NCBI GenBank assembly: GCA_019916065.1
Contig: CM034241.1
Location: forward strand, 3,045,062 to 3,109,061
Source: Vitellaria paradoxa
Taxonomy: Eukaryota > Streptophyta > Magnoliopsida > Ericales > Sapotaceae
DNA: 64,000 bases
Reading direction: 5' to 3'
Part shown: positions 1 through 15,473 of the stretch, piece after piece
Layout of the letters: each line of letters begins with the position of its first letter
Position numbering within the stretch: the first letter of the stretch is position 1
Program-made: the position numbers and the translations under genes
Notes under the pieces: model-generated
The model's database searches: none
The model's input: the letters and a program-made list of their open reading frames with translations, nothing else
What the model was told of the DNA's origin: nothing

Positions 1-1212
1 ATTTATTTACTACTCTATTATGAAATAATGAAAGTTTTCAGTTTAGGGTTTTGAATAAATTGATTAATTATTAAACTAACAATAAAAATTCAATTGAATA
101 TAAAAGCAAGTGAAAATAACAAATAAAAATATTAAAAATAGCAAACGAACTTTGAGTATTAAAAATTAATGAGAGCCAATCTTGATCTAACCTATAAATT
201 CGGGTGAATTTACTATTTCACGATTTGATGTGTTTTTAACCTTAGTTTAAGTTTTATGTATAAGGAAAAATATACCAGCAAATATTTTCTTGAAAAACTT
301 TTGAATTCTAGAACATAATTTTCAAATCTCGTTTAGGATTAGAAAATCAGAAAATATAATGATATTCTTATTTTTGATTCAAATCTAATTTATTTAATTC
401 AAAATTATTATGAAGTTATAATTAAGAATTCTTTTTAGTGATTTTAGAGAGTATGAATATGAAAACTTGTTTTCGAAAGTTCTTGATAATAAATAAACAC
501 AAATTTAAAAAATACAAATCAATACATGTAAGTTTTCACATTGCATACATTGTTCTAGCCACATCTTATCATCCATAGTGACCACCCATCATTAATGGGT
601 TAAATAAAGAACATAAACTTAGCCTAGCATTGAAACAATAATAAAATAGTAAAGAACAAGAGAGAATGAAAAGAAAACGAACTTCATTAATAAACTGTAG
701 AGCGAACTTCTAATATCTAAAAATATTCACGAACTTGAATCCATAAAACAATGTAGAAAAACTCTCTAAACTCACCTAAATCAATGAAATACTAATCCTT
801 AAAAAAATAAAAATTTGAAAAAGCCCCCAACTACGGCCCTGAAAAAATGTATTTATAGGTAAAACATTAAACCTAAACCTAATTCTATCGCGCAGAAATA
901 TCTGTGGTCGTTCGAGCAGCCCGACTAAGTGTCCAGATAGTTGGAAAGAGTTAACACTTATTAAAGATAATCTTTAGCATTTCAACCATCCTCGCCTTAC
1001 TATCTGGATAGGTCTTCAAGTGTTTGGATATCAGATTCTCTATCTTTTTTTTCATCATCACTAAATATGACAAGTTTTGAATATTTACTACGTAATGAAA
1101 CAAAATTTACATTTAATAATAAAAATTAAATAAATTCTACACATTAACACAACTTATACATGAATTAACAAATAACAACGAGACTTGTAATTACACTTTA
1201 CAAGTGTAATCA
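1..1212 (-). repeat. LTR of a Tat-type Ty3 retrotransposon (element I), cut by the window edge
   Basis: Read on the minus strand, this starts at 1212 with TGATTACACTTG and a short hairpin whose second arm is AAGTGTAAT. It aligns in order with the plus-strand LTR at 8848-11477: a segment with TCCGGACA-like words (about 905-1040), a transcribed part, then shared phrases such as tcaatgctaggctaa (near 620) matching tcaatgttaggttaa (near 9450), and tgtatgcaatgtgaaaac (near 535) matching tgcatgcgatgtgaaaat (near 9535). The primer site and coding part would lie left of base 1. No ORF is present. The lineage is inferred from the better-preserved relatives in this window. Confidence 0.6.
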
Positions 1213-2297
1213 TTAGAGTCATTTAAGTCAAGGATACTATTGGGCTGTTTGATGTTTATATTACTTCGCGGTTGGTTGGTTATACTGATATGTATATATA
1301 TATATCAATTGTGTGGAATGCAGCTGTTAGGTTTCACTGGCAGGCAATTCACTAAAGCTTACTTTGGGTTGAAGCTAACTTTTTATTTTTTGTTAATTTA
1401 ATATTTCTAAAATCAGGCCTATATTTTTTCATACCTATTTTAAGTAGTTTAAAAATAAAAATCCTAAAATATATGAATGTGCTTGAGTTGATCTCGTGGA
1501 CCAGCTTGTCAATGCGAAACCCATAATGGCACATGGGAAAATTCTTTTATATTGAAAAACAAGACAATAAAGCACTATCAAAATAACATGAAATTACTTA
1601 ATTTTATGAACATATTATTTAAAATTACAGGATTCTATTAAACTCTATTAAATGTTTTGATTGTATAGCAACATTGTTAATATAAGCAGAGATTTGAGAC
1701 ACAAATATATTTAAGAAGTCCCAAGGCAAGTACTCTTATAAGAACTAATAGATGCTAATGGACAATTGTAGTAAATTTAAGAATATCAATCGATTTGCGG
1801 TTTTCTATTTTCAAATTAACTAGCATAAATCTTTGCATATGAAAAGTTTACACTTTCGAGGATGTTTACCTTTCTATTAAAAAGAGATGAGACAATTTCT
1901 ATTAGCTTCTCTCTCATTGGAGTCGAGATAAAAATGATAATTTTGTCCTCATTCTAATAATTATATATATATATATATATATATAAACGATACCTGACGG
2001 AAGGATTAAATTATTGTTTGACCAAAATTGTAAAAATATGACTCTTATAATTGTAACATGAGAGATTAAATTGACACTGAGTATAAAATATAGGAGTGTT
2101 TTTTTGTACTTTATCCTAAAACATATAACAATCTCAATCATTTATGCAAAAAATGCAAGTATCATAGCAATGCAACTCTAATCCCCGTCTATTCACAATC
2201 CTTTTCTAAGATGGGTGAGAATCAAAGCGGAGCTACCAACAACATTATCCTGTTGACTTAAGGCAACCGAGTGACAATTAGCGTGAAGTCTATTTTA
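1213..2297. other. Intergenic, no gene seen
   Basis: AT-rich sequence without a credible coding region. It holds a (TA)n run near 1964-1983 and short unrelated ORFs. Nothing else is recognised. Confidence 0.5.
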
Positions 2298-2537
2298 GGT
2301 AGAGTTTGGGAATTAAAAAAGTTAACTTTTTTTGTAGCTAATTTTTTTTTTTTTTTTTTTTTTTTTGTGTTTGGAAAGAAAAAATTAACTTTTCAATAGT
2401 TAATTTTTTATTAATTTGACATTTGTTCCTTTGTGATTTAAATGAAGTTTAAAATATAAGGAGATAATTAAATTTGATAATTTTAGAAAAAGTTAAAAAA
2501 TTGAGTAGCTAAAAGCTAGCAGTTGTCAAACGCAACC
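2298..2537. mobile_element. Tourist-like MITE with TTA duplication
   Basis: A 240-bp non-coding element. The left end is GGTAGAGTTTGGG and the right end is CAAACGCAACC, an imperfect inverted repeat. It is flanked by TTA at 2295-2297 and 2538-2540, the 3-bp duplication of PIF/Harbinger-type MITEs. The internal stretch with aaaaaattaacttt-like and attaatttgacattt words recurs near 17400-17960 and 15474-15570, so this is a small local family. Confidence 0.6.
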
Positions 2538-2540
2538 TTA

Positions 2541-4161
2541 TGTAGTTGGCCAAAAGCGAAACAGCATCCCATGAATATATGTACACTAGCCCACATTTTA
2601 TAAATAATAATTACAGTTTCTCATCGAATCTTTTTTCATGTTTCACACTAGGCATTTGCCATCATAGCATATCTACAGAAATAGAATAAAATATCTCAAG
2701 CATTAACATTGCAACTCTAATGACTAATCTCTAAGTATATGTCTCAATTGGAGATAATCTAGCTAGTATTTTAAAAAATCTCATTTTTTTTTTATCATTT
2801 TTATAAAAATGAACCTTTGGTCTATAGATATGGCTATGCCTATGACACATCAATGTATCAATAACATGGTACTCTCAATTAATTAACAACAATTGAATGA
2901 TGCAACCACGCTTCGTGCACGTGATATATTCATTCATGCATAATATTAATAATATAAATTTTTATTTCAATAATTAAATATATGCTATACACAAAATATC
3001 CATTCAACATTACTCATAGTCCTTCGAAATATATCAAATCATATTGGATATATATGCATAAAATAAAGTCTAAAATCAAATTAAGGTCGAAAAACACAAA
3101 AAAAAAAAAAAAAAGTAAAACGGTCAATCTCGCTTGAACCTAGTTTGAAGGGAACTTGAGCTTGCTTCAAGGTAATCCTGCTCAAACAAAGCTCAAGCCA
3201 TGTTAGCTCGAAGGGCGTTAGAACTATAAACCTTCTAAAAAATGGCTTGAAGGGCACTTAAGCAACTCACCGTGCCTAATTTAGATGGGAGCTATCCTTC
3301 GCTTAAACCCAGACCCCTCGGTCCAAATTCAGCCATCCTAGGCTATAAATCTAATAATTCAAAGAGAATATTTGAAAAAATTTAAGATTTATGCAACATT
3401 CAACTTTCTCTCACACAGACACACACATATACATATAATCATTCTTAACTAAAAATAACAAATCAATGCATGAGATTACTGTAATCCATGCAAGAATAAG
3501 AAACAAATAAGGGATTTTGCCCTATCAACCTCGTATTCGAAGAAAAGCAAGGAAATGGAAGTTTATCTAAAGTTCCCCAAATCTACGTGAAAGGTCTTGT
3601 GCAAGTCTAACCTGTTGATATCAGGTTTTATAGCTCTATAACATTCTTTTTTTTGTTATTGTTTTATTTTTAGTTTATATATAATTTTTTTATTTGTGTT
3701 TAATCACTGATTTTAGTATTTTATTTTTTATTTAAAAACTAAATTTGTATTAGGTACTGTATTTGTTTATTTTTTTTAACTTTGTAGTGAAGAATATGCT
3801 AAATAGAAAATATGAATGTAGTTATGAAAAATTAAAAAAAAAAAAAGAAAGAGTTAAAAAATTAATTCAATTTCTACATGGTACTCTTGATAAATTTGTT
3901 ATTAGCAATAAAAACATGTTATAACAAGTTCAATTAGTGACAAAATAATAGAATAATCGTCCGTAGAGAATGAATTAAAAAATATTATTGAATTATTAGG
4001 ACAAGATAATATTGATAATAATATAAATTAGTTCTTCATGAAAGTTTCGTTTAAGACTCTCAAATTTTTAGACACACCCTTTCTCGTGCATTACATTGAA
4101 ACATGTATACATAATTAATTAAAGTAGACCTCAAGCATACATTACAACTTATTAGAATTAC
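2541..4161. other. Intergenic, no gene seen
   Basis: Low-complexity AT-rich DNA. Bases 3116-3345 are less AT-rich and contain repeated words around gcttgaagggcact and gaagggaacttgag, which look like old repeat sequence, but no reading frame stays open. Confidence 0.45.
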
Positions 4162-4164
4162 TAA

Positions 4165-4444
4165 GGTGTCATTTGGTATGTTCTTCTATTTTTTATTTTC
4201 TGTTTTGAACACATTTGCTATTTTACACTTTTGGCCACTTGTGTTTTTAAAATTTATTTTAAAAAATAGAAAATGAGTTTATACATAAAATGAAAAATAG
4301 GAAAAAAATCATTTTGAACGTTTTCAACCAAAAATAAGAAAAATCTCAAAATAAGGAAAATAGTTGTTTTGGAATTTTTAAAACATAAAACACATAAAAT
4401 ATAAAATAGAAAACAGAAAATAGAAAAGTAAGCCAAATGTCACC
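4165..4444. mobile_element. Tourist-like MITE with TAA duplication
   Basis: A 280-bp element with ends GGTGTCATTTGG and CCAAATGTCACC, an inverted repeat, flanked by TAA at 4162-4164 and 4445-4447. The interior is alike in order and wording to the MITE at 17464-17790, so both belong to one family. It lies about 120 bp past the stop codon of the first SDR gene. Confidence 0.75.
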
Positions 4445-4565
4445 TAATTTATTGGGTTACCTTTATTGAAAATATTTTATTAGGTATTATGCATAAACAA
4501 CCCTGACATATAATAATATTAGAATTGGATGCCCCCGTGAGTCATTTTTGGAGATTCAATCCTAG

Positions 4566-8088
<3,523 letters not shown>

Positions 8089-8200
8089 ATTTTCTCTAGC
8101 TTGGCTGGGAATTCACGAGGTAAGTAAATTATATAAGGGAAAACACAACCGGTTTCTGTGCTGGTCTTTGTTGAGGGACAAGCTCAAACTCAAAGGACAG

Positions 8201-8210
8201 ATGCTCTCTC

Positions 8211-8247
<37 letters not shown>

Positions 8248-8255
8248 TTATATAA
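8201..8255 (-). promoter_or_regulatory. TATA box and GA-rich leader of SDR copy 1
   Basis: On the minus strand a TATATAAATATA box (8244-8255) is followed by a long GA microsatellite (8243 down to about 8201), and the start codon lies at 8088. A GA/CT-rich 5' leader just after the TATA box is common in plant promoters. The transcription start is inferred, not seen. Confidence 0.55.
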
Positions 8256-8366
8256 TGTCCGGCCCTTGCGTTGAATAAGGCAGTACCTTAAATTTGTGTC
8301 AAATGAGTTCACATTTCAACTGAATTTGCATTTCAACTAACATTACATTTCAACTAATATTCGCTG

Positions 8367-8785
8367 CTTTCAAACTCTTTCAAAGATGTGGAGAAAGTTT
8401 GCTGGGAGACGATTTTTTTTGCAATAATATGGTCTTTATGAAAAGTGAGAAACGGGATGATCTTTTTCAATGTGAATATCGTTAAAACAAAACTTATTGA
8501 TTTAATTAAATCGAGAGTTGCTTTCTGGGTCAAAGCGAAGTGTGATCTCAAGAAGTATTCAGTGGTGGACATTCAAAGGTGTTTGGATGGCATCAGGAAG
8601 ATCAGGAAAACTAAATACTTTGCTATGTCTAGTGTTTATCTTCTATGTGGTTGATCTCTTATCAATCATTTGGGAATGATTAGAGAGTTGGCTGTTCAAG
8701 GGTGTTTATTTATTTGCGTTTCATACTCTGTAATGGCTCTTTCTAATTAATTAATCAACATTTTCTTTTGCCGATCAAAAAAAAA
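8367..8785 (+). mobile_element. 5'-truncated L1-type LINE with 15-bp target duplication
   Basis: The insert ends in TTTTGCCGATC followed by poly(A), an ending typical of plant L1-type LINEs. It is flanked by aactaatattcgctg (8352-8366) and aactaatattcgttg (8786-8800), a 15-bp duplication with one mismatch. The frame at about 8445-8654 (RVAFWVKAKCDLKKY, DIQRCLDGIRK) resembles the C-terminal end of plant LINE ORF2, so only the 3' end was copied, as expected from incomplete target-primed reverse transcription. The insertion sits about 110 bp upstream of the TATA box of SDR copy 1. Confidence 0.75.
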
Positions 8786-10126
8786 AACTAATATTCGTTG
8801 ATAAAAGAACAATAATTCTCATATAATTAGCTGTTCTTTTTTGTTGCTGATTACATTTCAAAAATGTAATTACAAACCATCATTTAGAATATAAATCATG
8901 CATTTGTTCAATTAATTTTAAAGTTTTTAGTTATATTTTGTTACTTATGATAGTTTGTTTTTAAAATGTAAGAAAGAGGTGGAAATCATTGAGATTAGCA
9001 ACGGTAAAGACGAGAATGAAGCTATTGCTTTTCGGACACTCTGTCACTCGGTCCAGATAGCAACAAAGAGACATAAACCAAATAAAGCTCAGGAATAAAA
9101 CCTAAAGTTGAAGCTTACTGGTGTCTGAACACCCTGATCGAGCGGTCCAAACACCAGCGACTAGTTTGTATGGAGTTTTTTTAGGGTTAGGCCTTTGAAT
9201 CGCTTGTAAATTCTAGGCTTTTGTTCGTTGTCAAAACACGTTTTTCTAGAATAATTTTTTCTCTGTTTTTTGTTTACTTGGAGAATGCAACTGAGAGATT
9301 TTGGCTTAGTCATTGGAGTTTTATTGACTTTTATTGTTCATCGTTTTGGTCTTGACTTTGTATTGAAGTACGGTACTTTCAATTTCTGATTTCAAGGCAT
9401 TTATTATTCGTTCATTTGCTGTTTTTGTTTCTATTCTGAATATTAAATCAATGTTAGGTTAAACTGTTTTATTTTGATTCAACGAATCAAAGAGAGGGTG
9501 GAATATTTAATCAATATGATGTGCTAGGGTTATGCATGCGATGTGAAAATATCTGTGTATAAGTCTATTTTTTTTTTAAATTTGATTTATTCTTGTTAAA
9601 AGATTATCAAAAATGAAGATCTTTGATCATATTTCTGTAGTCACCAATAAAGGATTTCAGATTAAAATAATTTCTTTTAAAAACTTTAAAATAAATAGAT
9701 TATGTTTGAGCCACAAGTAATATAAAAGTTAATCTTCTGATTCTATAATCCTCAACTTGAGTATAGAGTTGTGTTTGTGGAAAATTTGAGGACTTCTATG
9801 AAAATATCTCCCAATTTATCTTTCCTTCTTATGAGAAATTTAAATTGTAGTTCATGGCACATCGAATTGTGAAAAATTATTCCACTCGAACTTGTTCGTT
9901 GAATCAAGAATTTTAATCATTTGAATTTCATCTCTAGATTAAATTGCTTTTCCTTGATTATTTTAACATTTCAGTAGATTATTTATTGTTTTCTCATATT
10001 TAACTTAGCTAATTTTAAATTTATTTATTTGATTCAATTTTATTTAATTAGTGACTTTATTAGGGAAATTAGAAATTTTATATTCTTAAACTTTTGAAAA
10101 TCTTGTCATAGTAAACTTAGTAGTAG

Positions 10127-11345
10127 CACTACAAGAAATCACACAATTGCCGACCAAAAATTTGGTTGCTAAAGGATACAATATGGTAGGCAAAACTGTT
10201 CCCGACCAAACTTATTTGGTTGGAATTTGGTCGGCGAAGGCTTGTTGGGAAAACTTTTCTCGACTAAAAAATCATTTGGTCAACAAATGTAAAACCTTTC
10301 CCAACCAAATAGTCGGCAATTCTTCGCTTTTCCCGACTAATTGGTCAGCAATTGTAGACTTTTCCCGACCAATTGGTCGGCAATTGTAAACTTTCCCTAA
10401 CCAATTGGTCGGCAAAAAGTATAGAATTGAAAATTTAAATTAATTTAAAAAAAATTTAAATGTGGTACCACGTGACAGTATTTGCTGACATGTCATCATG
10501 CCATATGGCAACTTATGTTGTGCCACGTACGTGTCAATCTATGATTGGGCTACATGGTAGCCTATTATTAGGCCACGTGTCAACTCCATATTTTTGAAAT
10601 TTTTGTTATTGTTGTTGGTGAGACTTGAACTCATGTCATCTCTTTGAAAGTTGATGGGTTTGGCCACTAGGCTAATTTTTTATTTGTATATATATTTTAC
10701 ATTTTTATATATATATAAACAAAATCTATTACTTTTGCCGACCAATTGGTCGGAAAAAGTTTATCTTTAGCGACCAATTAGTCGCTAAAAGTTATAAAAA
10801 TTTTATTATTCTTATTTAATTATTTTAACATTTTTGAAATAATTTTTTTCACTTTTACCGACCAATTGGTTGGGAAAAATTCACCCTTTAGCGACCAATT
10901 GATCGCAAAAAGTGATAAAATTTTTGTTATTTTTATTTAATTATTTGAACAACTTTTGTAATAATTTTTGTACACTTTTGTCGACCAATTGGTCGGGAAA
11001 AGTCCCCCTTTAGCGACTAATTGGTCGCCAAAAGTGATAAAATTTTAATTTTTTATTTAATTATTTTAACATTTTTTGTAATAAATTTTTTTTTACACTT
11101 TTACCGACTAATTGATTGGGAAAAGTTCCCCTTTAGCGACCAATTTTATATTTAGTCGGGAAAAGTCGCCCTTTAGTGACCAATTAGTCAGGAAAAGTTA
11201 TCCTTTGGCGACTAACATTTTTTTGGTCGGAAAAAAGTGACTATTAGCGACTAAATTTATATTTGGTCGGAAAAAATCTCTTTTAACAACCAAATTTATG
11301 TTTGGTCGAGAAAAGTGGTTGCCAAAGGTGTGATTTGTTGTAGTG
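10127..11345. mobile_element. Non-autonomous CACTA (En/Spm) transposon
   Basis: A 1219-bp element with ends CACTACAAGAAATCACAC and GTGTGATTTGTTGTAGTG, the canonical CACTA terminal inverted repeat, flanked by an exact 3-bp duplication TAG (10124-10126 and 11346-11348). The subterminal regions are packed with variants of the palindrome CCGACCAATTGGTCGG in both orientations, likely transposase-binding repeats. There is no transposase; the open frame at 10147-10389 is only this repeat read as codons. It is nested within the LTR of element II. Confidence 0.92.
10613..10680 (-). repeat. tRNA-like fragment inside the CACTA element
   Basis: On the minus strand TAGCCTAGTGGCCAAA resembles a pol III A box and GAGTTCAAGTCTC, about 35 bp later, a B box; it is followed by an A/C-rich tail (caacaacaataacaaaaa). 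This could be a SINE head or a captured tRNA-like piece. There is no foldable full tRNA, so it is not called as a tRNA. Confidence 0.3.
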
Positions 11346-11483
11346 TAGCATACCTTTAAAACTTAGAAACTAAAACATAGGTTCCCTATGGATTCGACTT
11401 CGGTCTCACCGAATTAAAATTACACTGCATACCCTTGTATCTGAGGTTTAATTTAGATGCATATTTGAACGTGGTCAAGTTTT

Positions 11484-11501
11484 TGGTTCTATTGCCGGAG
11501 A
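11484..11501 (+). promoter_or_regulatory. Degenerate tRNA-Asp primer-binding site, element II
   Basis: tggttctattgccggaga aligns with tggcaccgttgccgggga at 48045-48062, which is nearly the complement of the plant tRNA-Asp 3' end. It lies seven bases after the proposed LTR end. Confidence 0.6.
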
Positions 11502-11672
11502 GCCAATTTTAGTTTTTTAGTTATTTTAGGTTTAAGTTATTTTAATATCCTTAAAAAAAAACTATGCCAATTTTTTCTTCCTAAGTGCCCAAAGCAGCTT
11601 GTTGCTATCCGGACACCTCATGAAGTGGTCCGGGCAGTAGTGTTTTTACAGAACCTTTTTTTTTTTTAGCAT

Positions 11673-11837
11673 ATGAGTGCCTGGAATCGTGAGGAAGATG
11701 GTAGACTAAGACATCTTGAACTCATAGATCCTTCTTTTGAACCTGGGAACCTTTTCATAGATTTTCAAATTCCTAGTTTTATTACTCCTACTCTAGAAAT
11801 GGTTGAAAATCAAGTTGTTTTTTTCTTTAGATTTTGA
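11673..11837 (+). pseudogene. Gag N-terminal relic of element II
   Basis: An ATG at 11673 opens a 54-codon frame reading MSAWNREEDGRLRHLELIDP and later PSFITPTLEMVEN, ended by TGA. Its position, about 170 bp after the primer site, and its style fit the start of a Tat/Athila-type Gag. Sequence beyond the stop decays into AT-rich DNA; nothing of protease or RT follows. The leader just before it (about 11590-11640) carries TCCGGACACC and GTGGTCCGGGC words like those in the related LTRs. Confidence 0.4.
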
Positions 11838-11879
11838 AATTTGCTCCACAACATGGTAAAACTTTTTACTAGTGTTGGG

Positions 11880-13358
11880 AAAATCCAAACACAACCGGAG
11901 GATTGATTTTGAGATTTAGAGAGGGTAAAGAAAATGGTAGGAAAAATAAAAGTAAAAAGAGAAAGAAAATATAAAATTTCAAATTTACGATTTTATCTGA
12001 GTAGATTTTAAAATTAATTTTTTAATTAAATTATTTTTAATTTCTCAGATATCATGCCTTTTCTATTCGACTTTCTATCATAAACTAAACCAGAGAAATC
12101 ATTTGAATATCTATCTACTAGGAATTGCTTGTACTTAAAGGCACGTAAATATAATTTGGCTTTCAAAAAGCTCAAACATAAATTTGTAAAACAAACTTGT
12201 TTGAAAAAAACTGTAAAAATAACATGTAAAAATAAAAATTAATAATTAAAAGAAAATAAAGTATCCATGCAGTATTTAATAAGTGTGTAAATTTTATTAG
12301 ATATTACAAATATAATCAAAATTTTAAAAATATTAATTGAAAAGATTTTATAAAAAATATTTAAAAATATATTTGGGCAGACTGAGATATTGTGTTTCCA
12401 TGTGAAGTGATTGAAAAGATAATTAAAGTGGAGTGAAAAAATAATTATGACCATTAGACAAGTTTAATAGTTAAAAATATTTCAAATTCAAAATTTTAAG
12501 TTTTCGTATTATATAAATAAATGATTCAAAGAGTGTAGAAATATATATATTTAAAATTTTAAGTTTTATGTACATTAAAATTGAATTTTCAATTTAAATA
12601 TTTATTTTTTAAGAAAATTTTAAAGAAAATTAAAATTTAAATGTCACTTTTTAATTAAAGATCATAATTAAGTTCGTCTAATCGGTATTCATGTAGTGTT
12701 TAATAAATATGTAAAATTTTTCTTATTTACTAAACTATTTTAAAAATTGTATAAAAAAGTATTAAAAGATATAGAAAGAATGAAAAAATGTATTTCCATG
12801 TGGAGTTATTGAAAAACCATCAAAGTAGAGATAAAAAGAAATAATACTATCAATTAAATAAATTCAATAGTTAAAAACATTTTAAATTTAAATTATAGAA
12901 GCTGATCTAAACAGTCAAAGGAGGTGAGATTTATGTTGATAAATAACATATCTCTTATTTATAAACGGGAGTGGTGATGCCCCACCTCCCGTAATTGCTT
13001 GAGATTACGGTGGAAGCTCTTGGTTTTATTACGTGGGCGTGGGTAAGAGGACGAACTATGTTAAAATTGGCTGATGTCCGGCATCGTGGGATTGGCCGTG
13101 GATCCCCTTTCTCCGCCAGCTTATCGAGACAAAATATAAATAAAATAAAAATTAAAAAGTAAAACACAAATAAAAGACAAGAATAAGAAGTTAAAGAAAT
13201 TTTAAATAAACAATATCTCGGGGTTGATTAAACAAATTTTTATTCTTCATGGTCGGGAAGTAATCATAAATACCCCAGCAATATATAGATTAGAAGTCAA
13301 TTAATATGCTGGTGTCCGATTCTCCTAACATTATTTACCAAAACAAATAATATTTTGA
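11880..13358. repeat. Non-coding region with a diverged duplication
   Basis: Segments at about 12255-12505 and 12680-12895 share ordered words (catgcagtatttaataa versus catgtagtgtttaataa, tgtttccatgtgaagt versus tatttccatgtggagt, aatagttaaaaatatttcaaa), an old direct duplication. Bases 12955-13170 are less AT-rich and look like part of an LTR, but have no identifiable partner. Confidence 0.45.
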
Positions 13359-13711
13359 CCCCATTTAGAGTAAGAAAAAATAAGATAAATTGAGATAAAA
13401 TGTATTTTGGAGTTAATTTTAACGCCGTTTTTTTCTGAAAAATTACAAACCGTGGGAACGGTTTTCCAAATCCGTTCCTACGGATTCAAAAAAATTCACA
13501 AAAAATAGCGATAATGGTACTCATTTGAAAATTTTCGACACGAATATTATGATTGTATAAAAAATTTACACATTCGGTTAACCTACTTTCAGATTTTTTT
13601 CTTTGCGAAATATTGAAATTTTTTGAAATTAGTGATTGCGAAAAAATTAGAAGTAGAGAGATTGTTAGAAATTCATAGAATTTTTTGAAGTTTTATTTTA
13701 TGCCAAACGGG
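13359..13711. mobile_element. MITE-like element
   Basis: The ends are CCCCATTTAGAGTAA and GCCAAACGGGGTA, a short imperfect inverted repeat. The interior words accgtgggaacggttttcc and ccgttcctacgg recur in altered form in the MITE at 31958-32578, so they are relatives. No clear target duplication is seen. Confidence 0.45.
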
Positions 13712-13796
13712 GTATGTATAACCTTACCTACAAGAAATAAAATAAGAATTGAATTAAACAAAATGAAAGACACATGAGCAAATTAAAGAAGTTAAT

Positions 13797-13976
13797 TCTG
13801 AGGGATAATTCAGTTGGTAAAATCTTAGATTTGCTTCTCAATAGTCAATAGTTGGAGTTTATTCAGAGCTACTTAAGAGTTTATTTAGTCATTAATTTCA
13901 GGATTTCAGAAATTAGTTGAGATGTGTGTAAGGTGGGCTGGACACCATTCGTTATCTAAAATAATAATAATAATAA
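13797..13976 (+). mobile_element. tRNA-derived SINE
   Basis: About 180 bp. The 5' part has a pol III A box (gataattcagttggtaaaa) and a B-box-like gttggagtttattc about 35 bp later. The 3' body (gtgtgtaaggtgggctggac...gttatc) is typical of plant SINEs and ends in a taa-rich tail. aagttaat at 13789-13796 and 13977-13984 is a likely target duplication. It has no coding capacity. Confidence 0.7.
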
Positions 13977-14199
13977 AAGTTAATAATAAATTCTAATTGA
14001 TCTTTCTTGGTTGATTAAACAAATCTATATTTTTGATTGCCCCTTGAATGCGACATTTCAAAAGTAGTCATGCAATATTTATATAAATATATATGTATAA
14101 TATACGTACCAATACTGGTTGATTAAAGAAATTTCTGTTTAGGTGTATAATATTGGGTCCGGGAGCAAGTTTGATACAGCAGTTGCCCAAGTTTCCTCC

Positions 14200-14590
14200 G
14201 TGTATTGTGACCCTTCTTGATAGATATTATTCGTTTTATATAGTCTCTCGTAAATATTTTTACGTACGATTTTAAAATGTTTTGTAACAAGAAAATAGTT
14301 CATTTCTAATGTGAGATTATTTTTAGTGTCATCAAAGCCCCCAATAAGAACGGTGGACTCATGACCCATACGATTCCCACAGATGGTGCCAATTGATGAT
14401 AATTTATTTTCATCCTCATATCATAAGTACTCTTAACAGATATTGTTTATTTTGTTTATTTTCTTGTCGGCACTCTCATACACGGCTTTAAAATGTGTCG
14501 TAGTACGGAGAGAGGAATTAAGTGCTTACAAAATACCACAATTTTTGACTCTTTTCCAAGGTGAAATCATTTTTGGTATCATCATTACTT
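14200..14590. repeat. Two decayed copies of a dispersed plant repeat
   Basis: Two tandem stretches (about 14217-14335 and 14437-14580) each contain a gatattattcg/gatattgttta word, then a gttttaaaatg/ggctttaaaatgtgtcg word, then gtgagatt/ggtgaaatc. The order matches a common plant repeat whose intact copies read cggttttaaaacgcgtc followed by a gagaggtttcc segment. The frame at 14139-14369 crosses it by chance. Confidence 0.4.
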
Positions 14591-15282
14591 AGCATAGACA
14601 ATCTAACGGTTCAAGTTAAAATTAAAAATAAATTTTTTTCCCAATTCTCTATCTCTCTCTCTTCCCCTCACCCCTTCTTCCGGCCTGCAGCTCACTAGAT
14701 AATTCAACTACTTGCCACTACTTGCCTTCGGCATAAGCTTTGGGCTCACCCACCCACCCTCTGATCAGAAAGAAATTCACATACAAATTACAAGAGAAAA
14801 TGACTCAAAATAAAATCAACCACAGTTTGTATCCCTCCACTGTCCTTGAAGCATTACATATATAGTTAATTGGATGATTTACCCAAAAAATGCAAAAATA
14901 AAAATAACCCTTAAATTAAGCTACCCTAAAAATCTGCACTATTTTTTTTTTCTCTCTTTCTAACTTTTTCTCTCTAAAATTCCATGGAGGTTCCAATTCA
15001 TAGTTGCAAGCCTAATTCGAATCTTTCCGGCCATGGATACACCAAAATTCTCTTGAAAAAAAAAATCTTCTTATAATTATCATATTCAATTGTATAACAA
15101 AATTTTCTCCCAATATTATATATTTATTTATTTAGATTATGGCAAGTGCCACCTCACTCTCAGCATGGATTTATGCCACGAGGCAATCTAGCTAGCGCCT
15201 TTCGGTTGATTTGATTACCCATTTCCCCTTTCTTTAACAACGTACAAGACAAGCATGCACGCTCAACAAGAAGTAGTCTGAA
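14591..15282. other. Intergenic, no gene seen
   Basis: Mixed AT-rich sequence with short CT-rich tracts. No sustained reading frame, terminal repeat or RNA gene is recognised. Confidence 0.45.
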
Positions 15283-15473
15283 CAATTTGATGGATGCGGG
15301 GGGCTAAACCCCCCGGGGGGATGTTAGCCCGTTGCCAATAAAATCGTGACCGCAGGTTGCACTTCTTTTTATTTTTTATTTTTTTGGGTTTATTTCGATC
15401 CCGCGCATGTTTCAATTTCTTCTTTTTTTTTTTTTTTTTTTTTCATTTTAGTTTAAAGCAGCCAGTAAGACTG

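Larger units (their letters stand above)
8848..11477 (+). repeat. LTR of Tat/Athila-type Ty3 retrotransposon (element II), split by a CACTA element
   Basis: It starts with TGATTACATTTC...AAATGTAATTACA at 8848, the same hairpin start as the LTRs at 1-1212 and 46299-48038, and ends at ggtca (11477) just before a degenerate tRNA-Asp primer site. The stretch 11378-11477 (gattcgac..., cacccttg-type words, gtggtcaagtttttgg) matches 47950-48045 of element III. Without the nested CACTA the LTR is about 1.4 kb. No 3' LTR partner is seen downstream. Confidence 0.7.

Noticed and set aside
10147..10389. 80-codon open frame
   Set aside because: It is the CCGACCAATTGGTCGG subterminal repeat of the CACTA element read as codons.
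15298..15320. G-rich/C-rich palindrome suspected as a cloning or assembly artefact
   Set aside because: It is part of the terminal region of a Mutator-like element with an exact 9-bp duplication.
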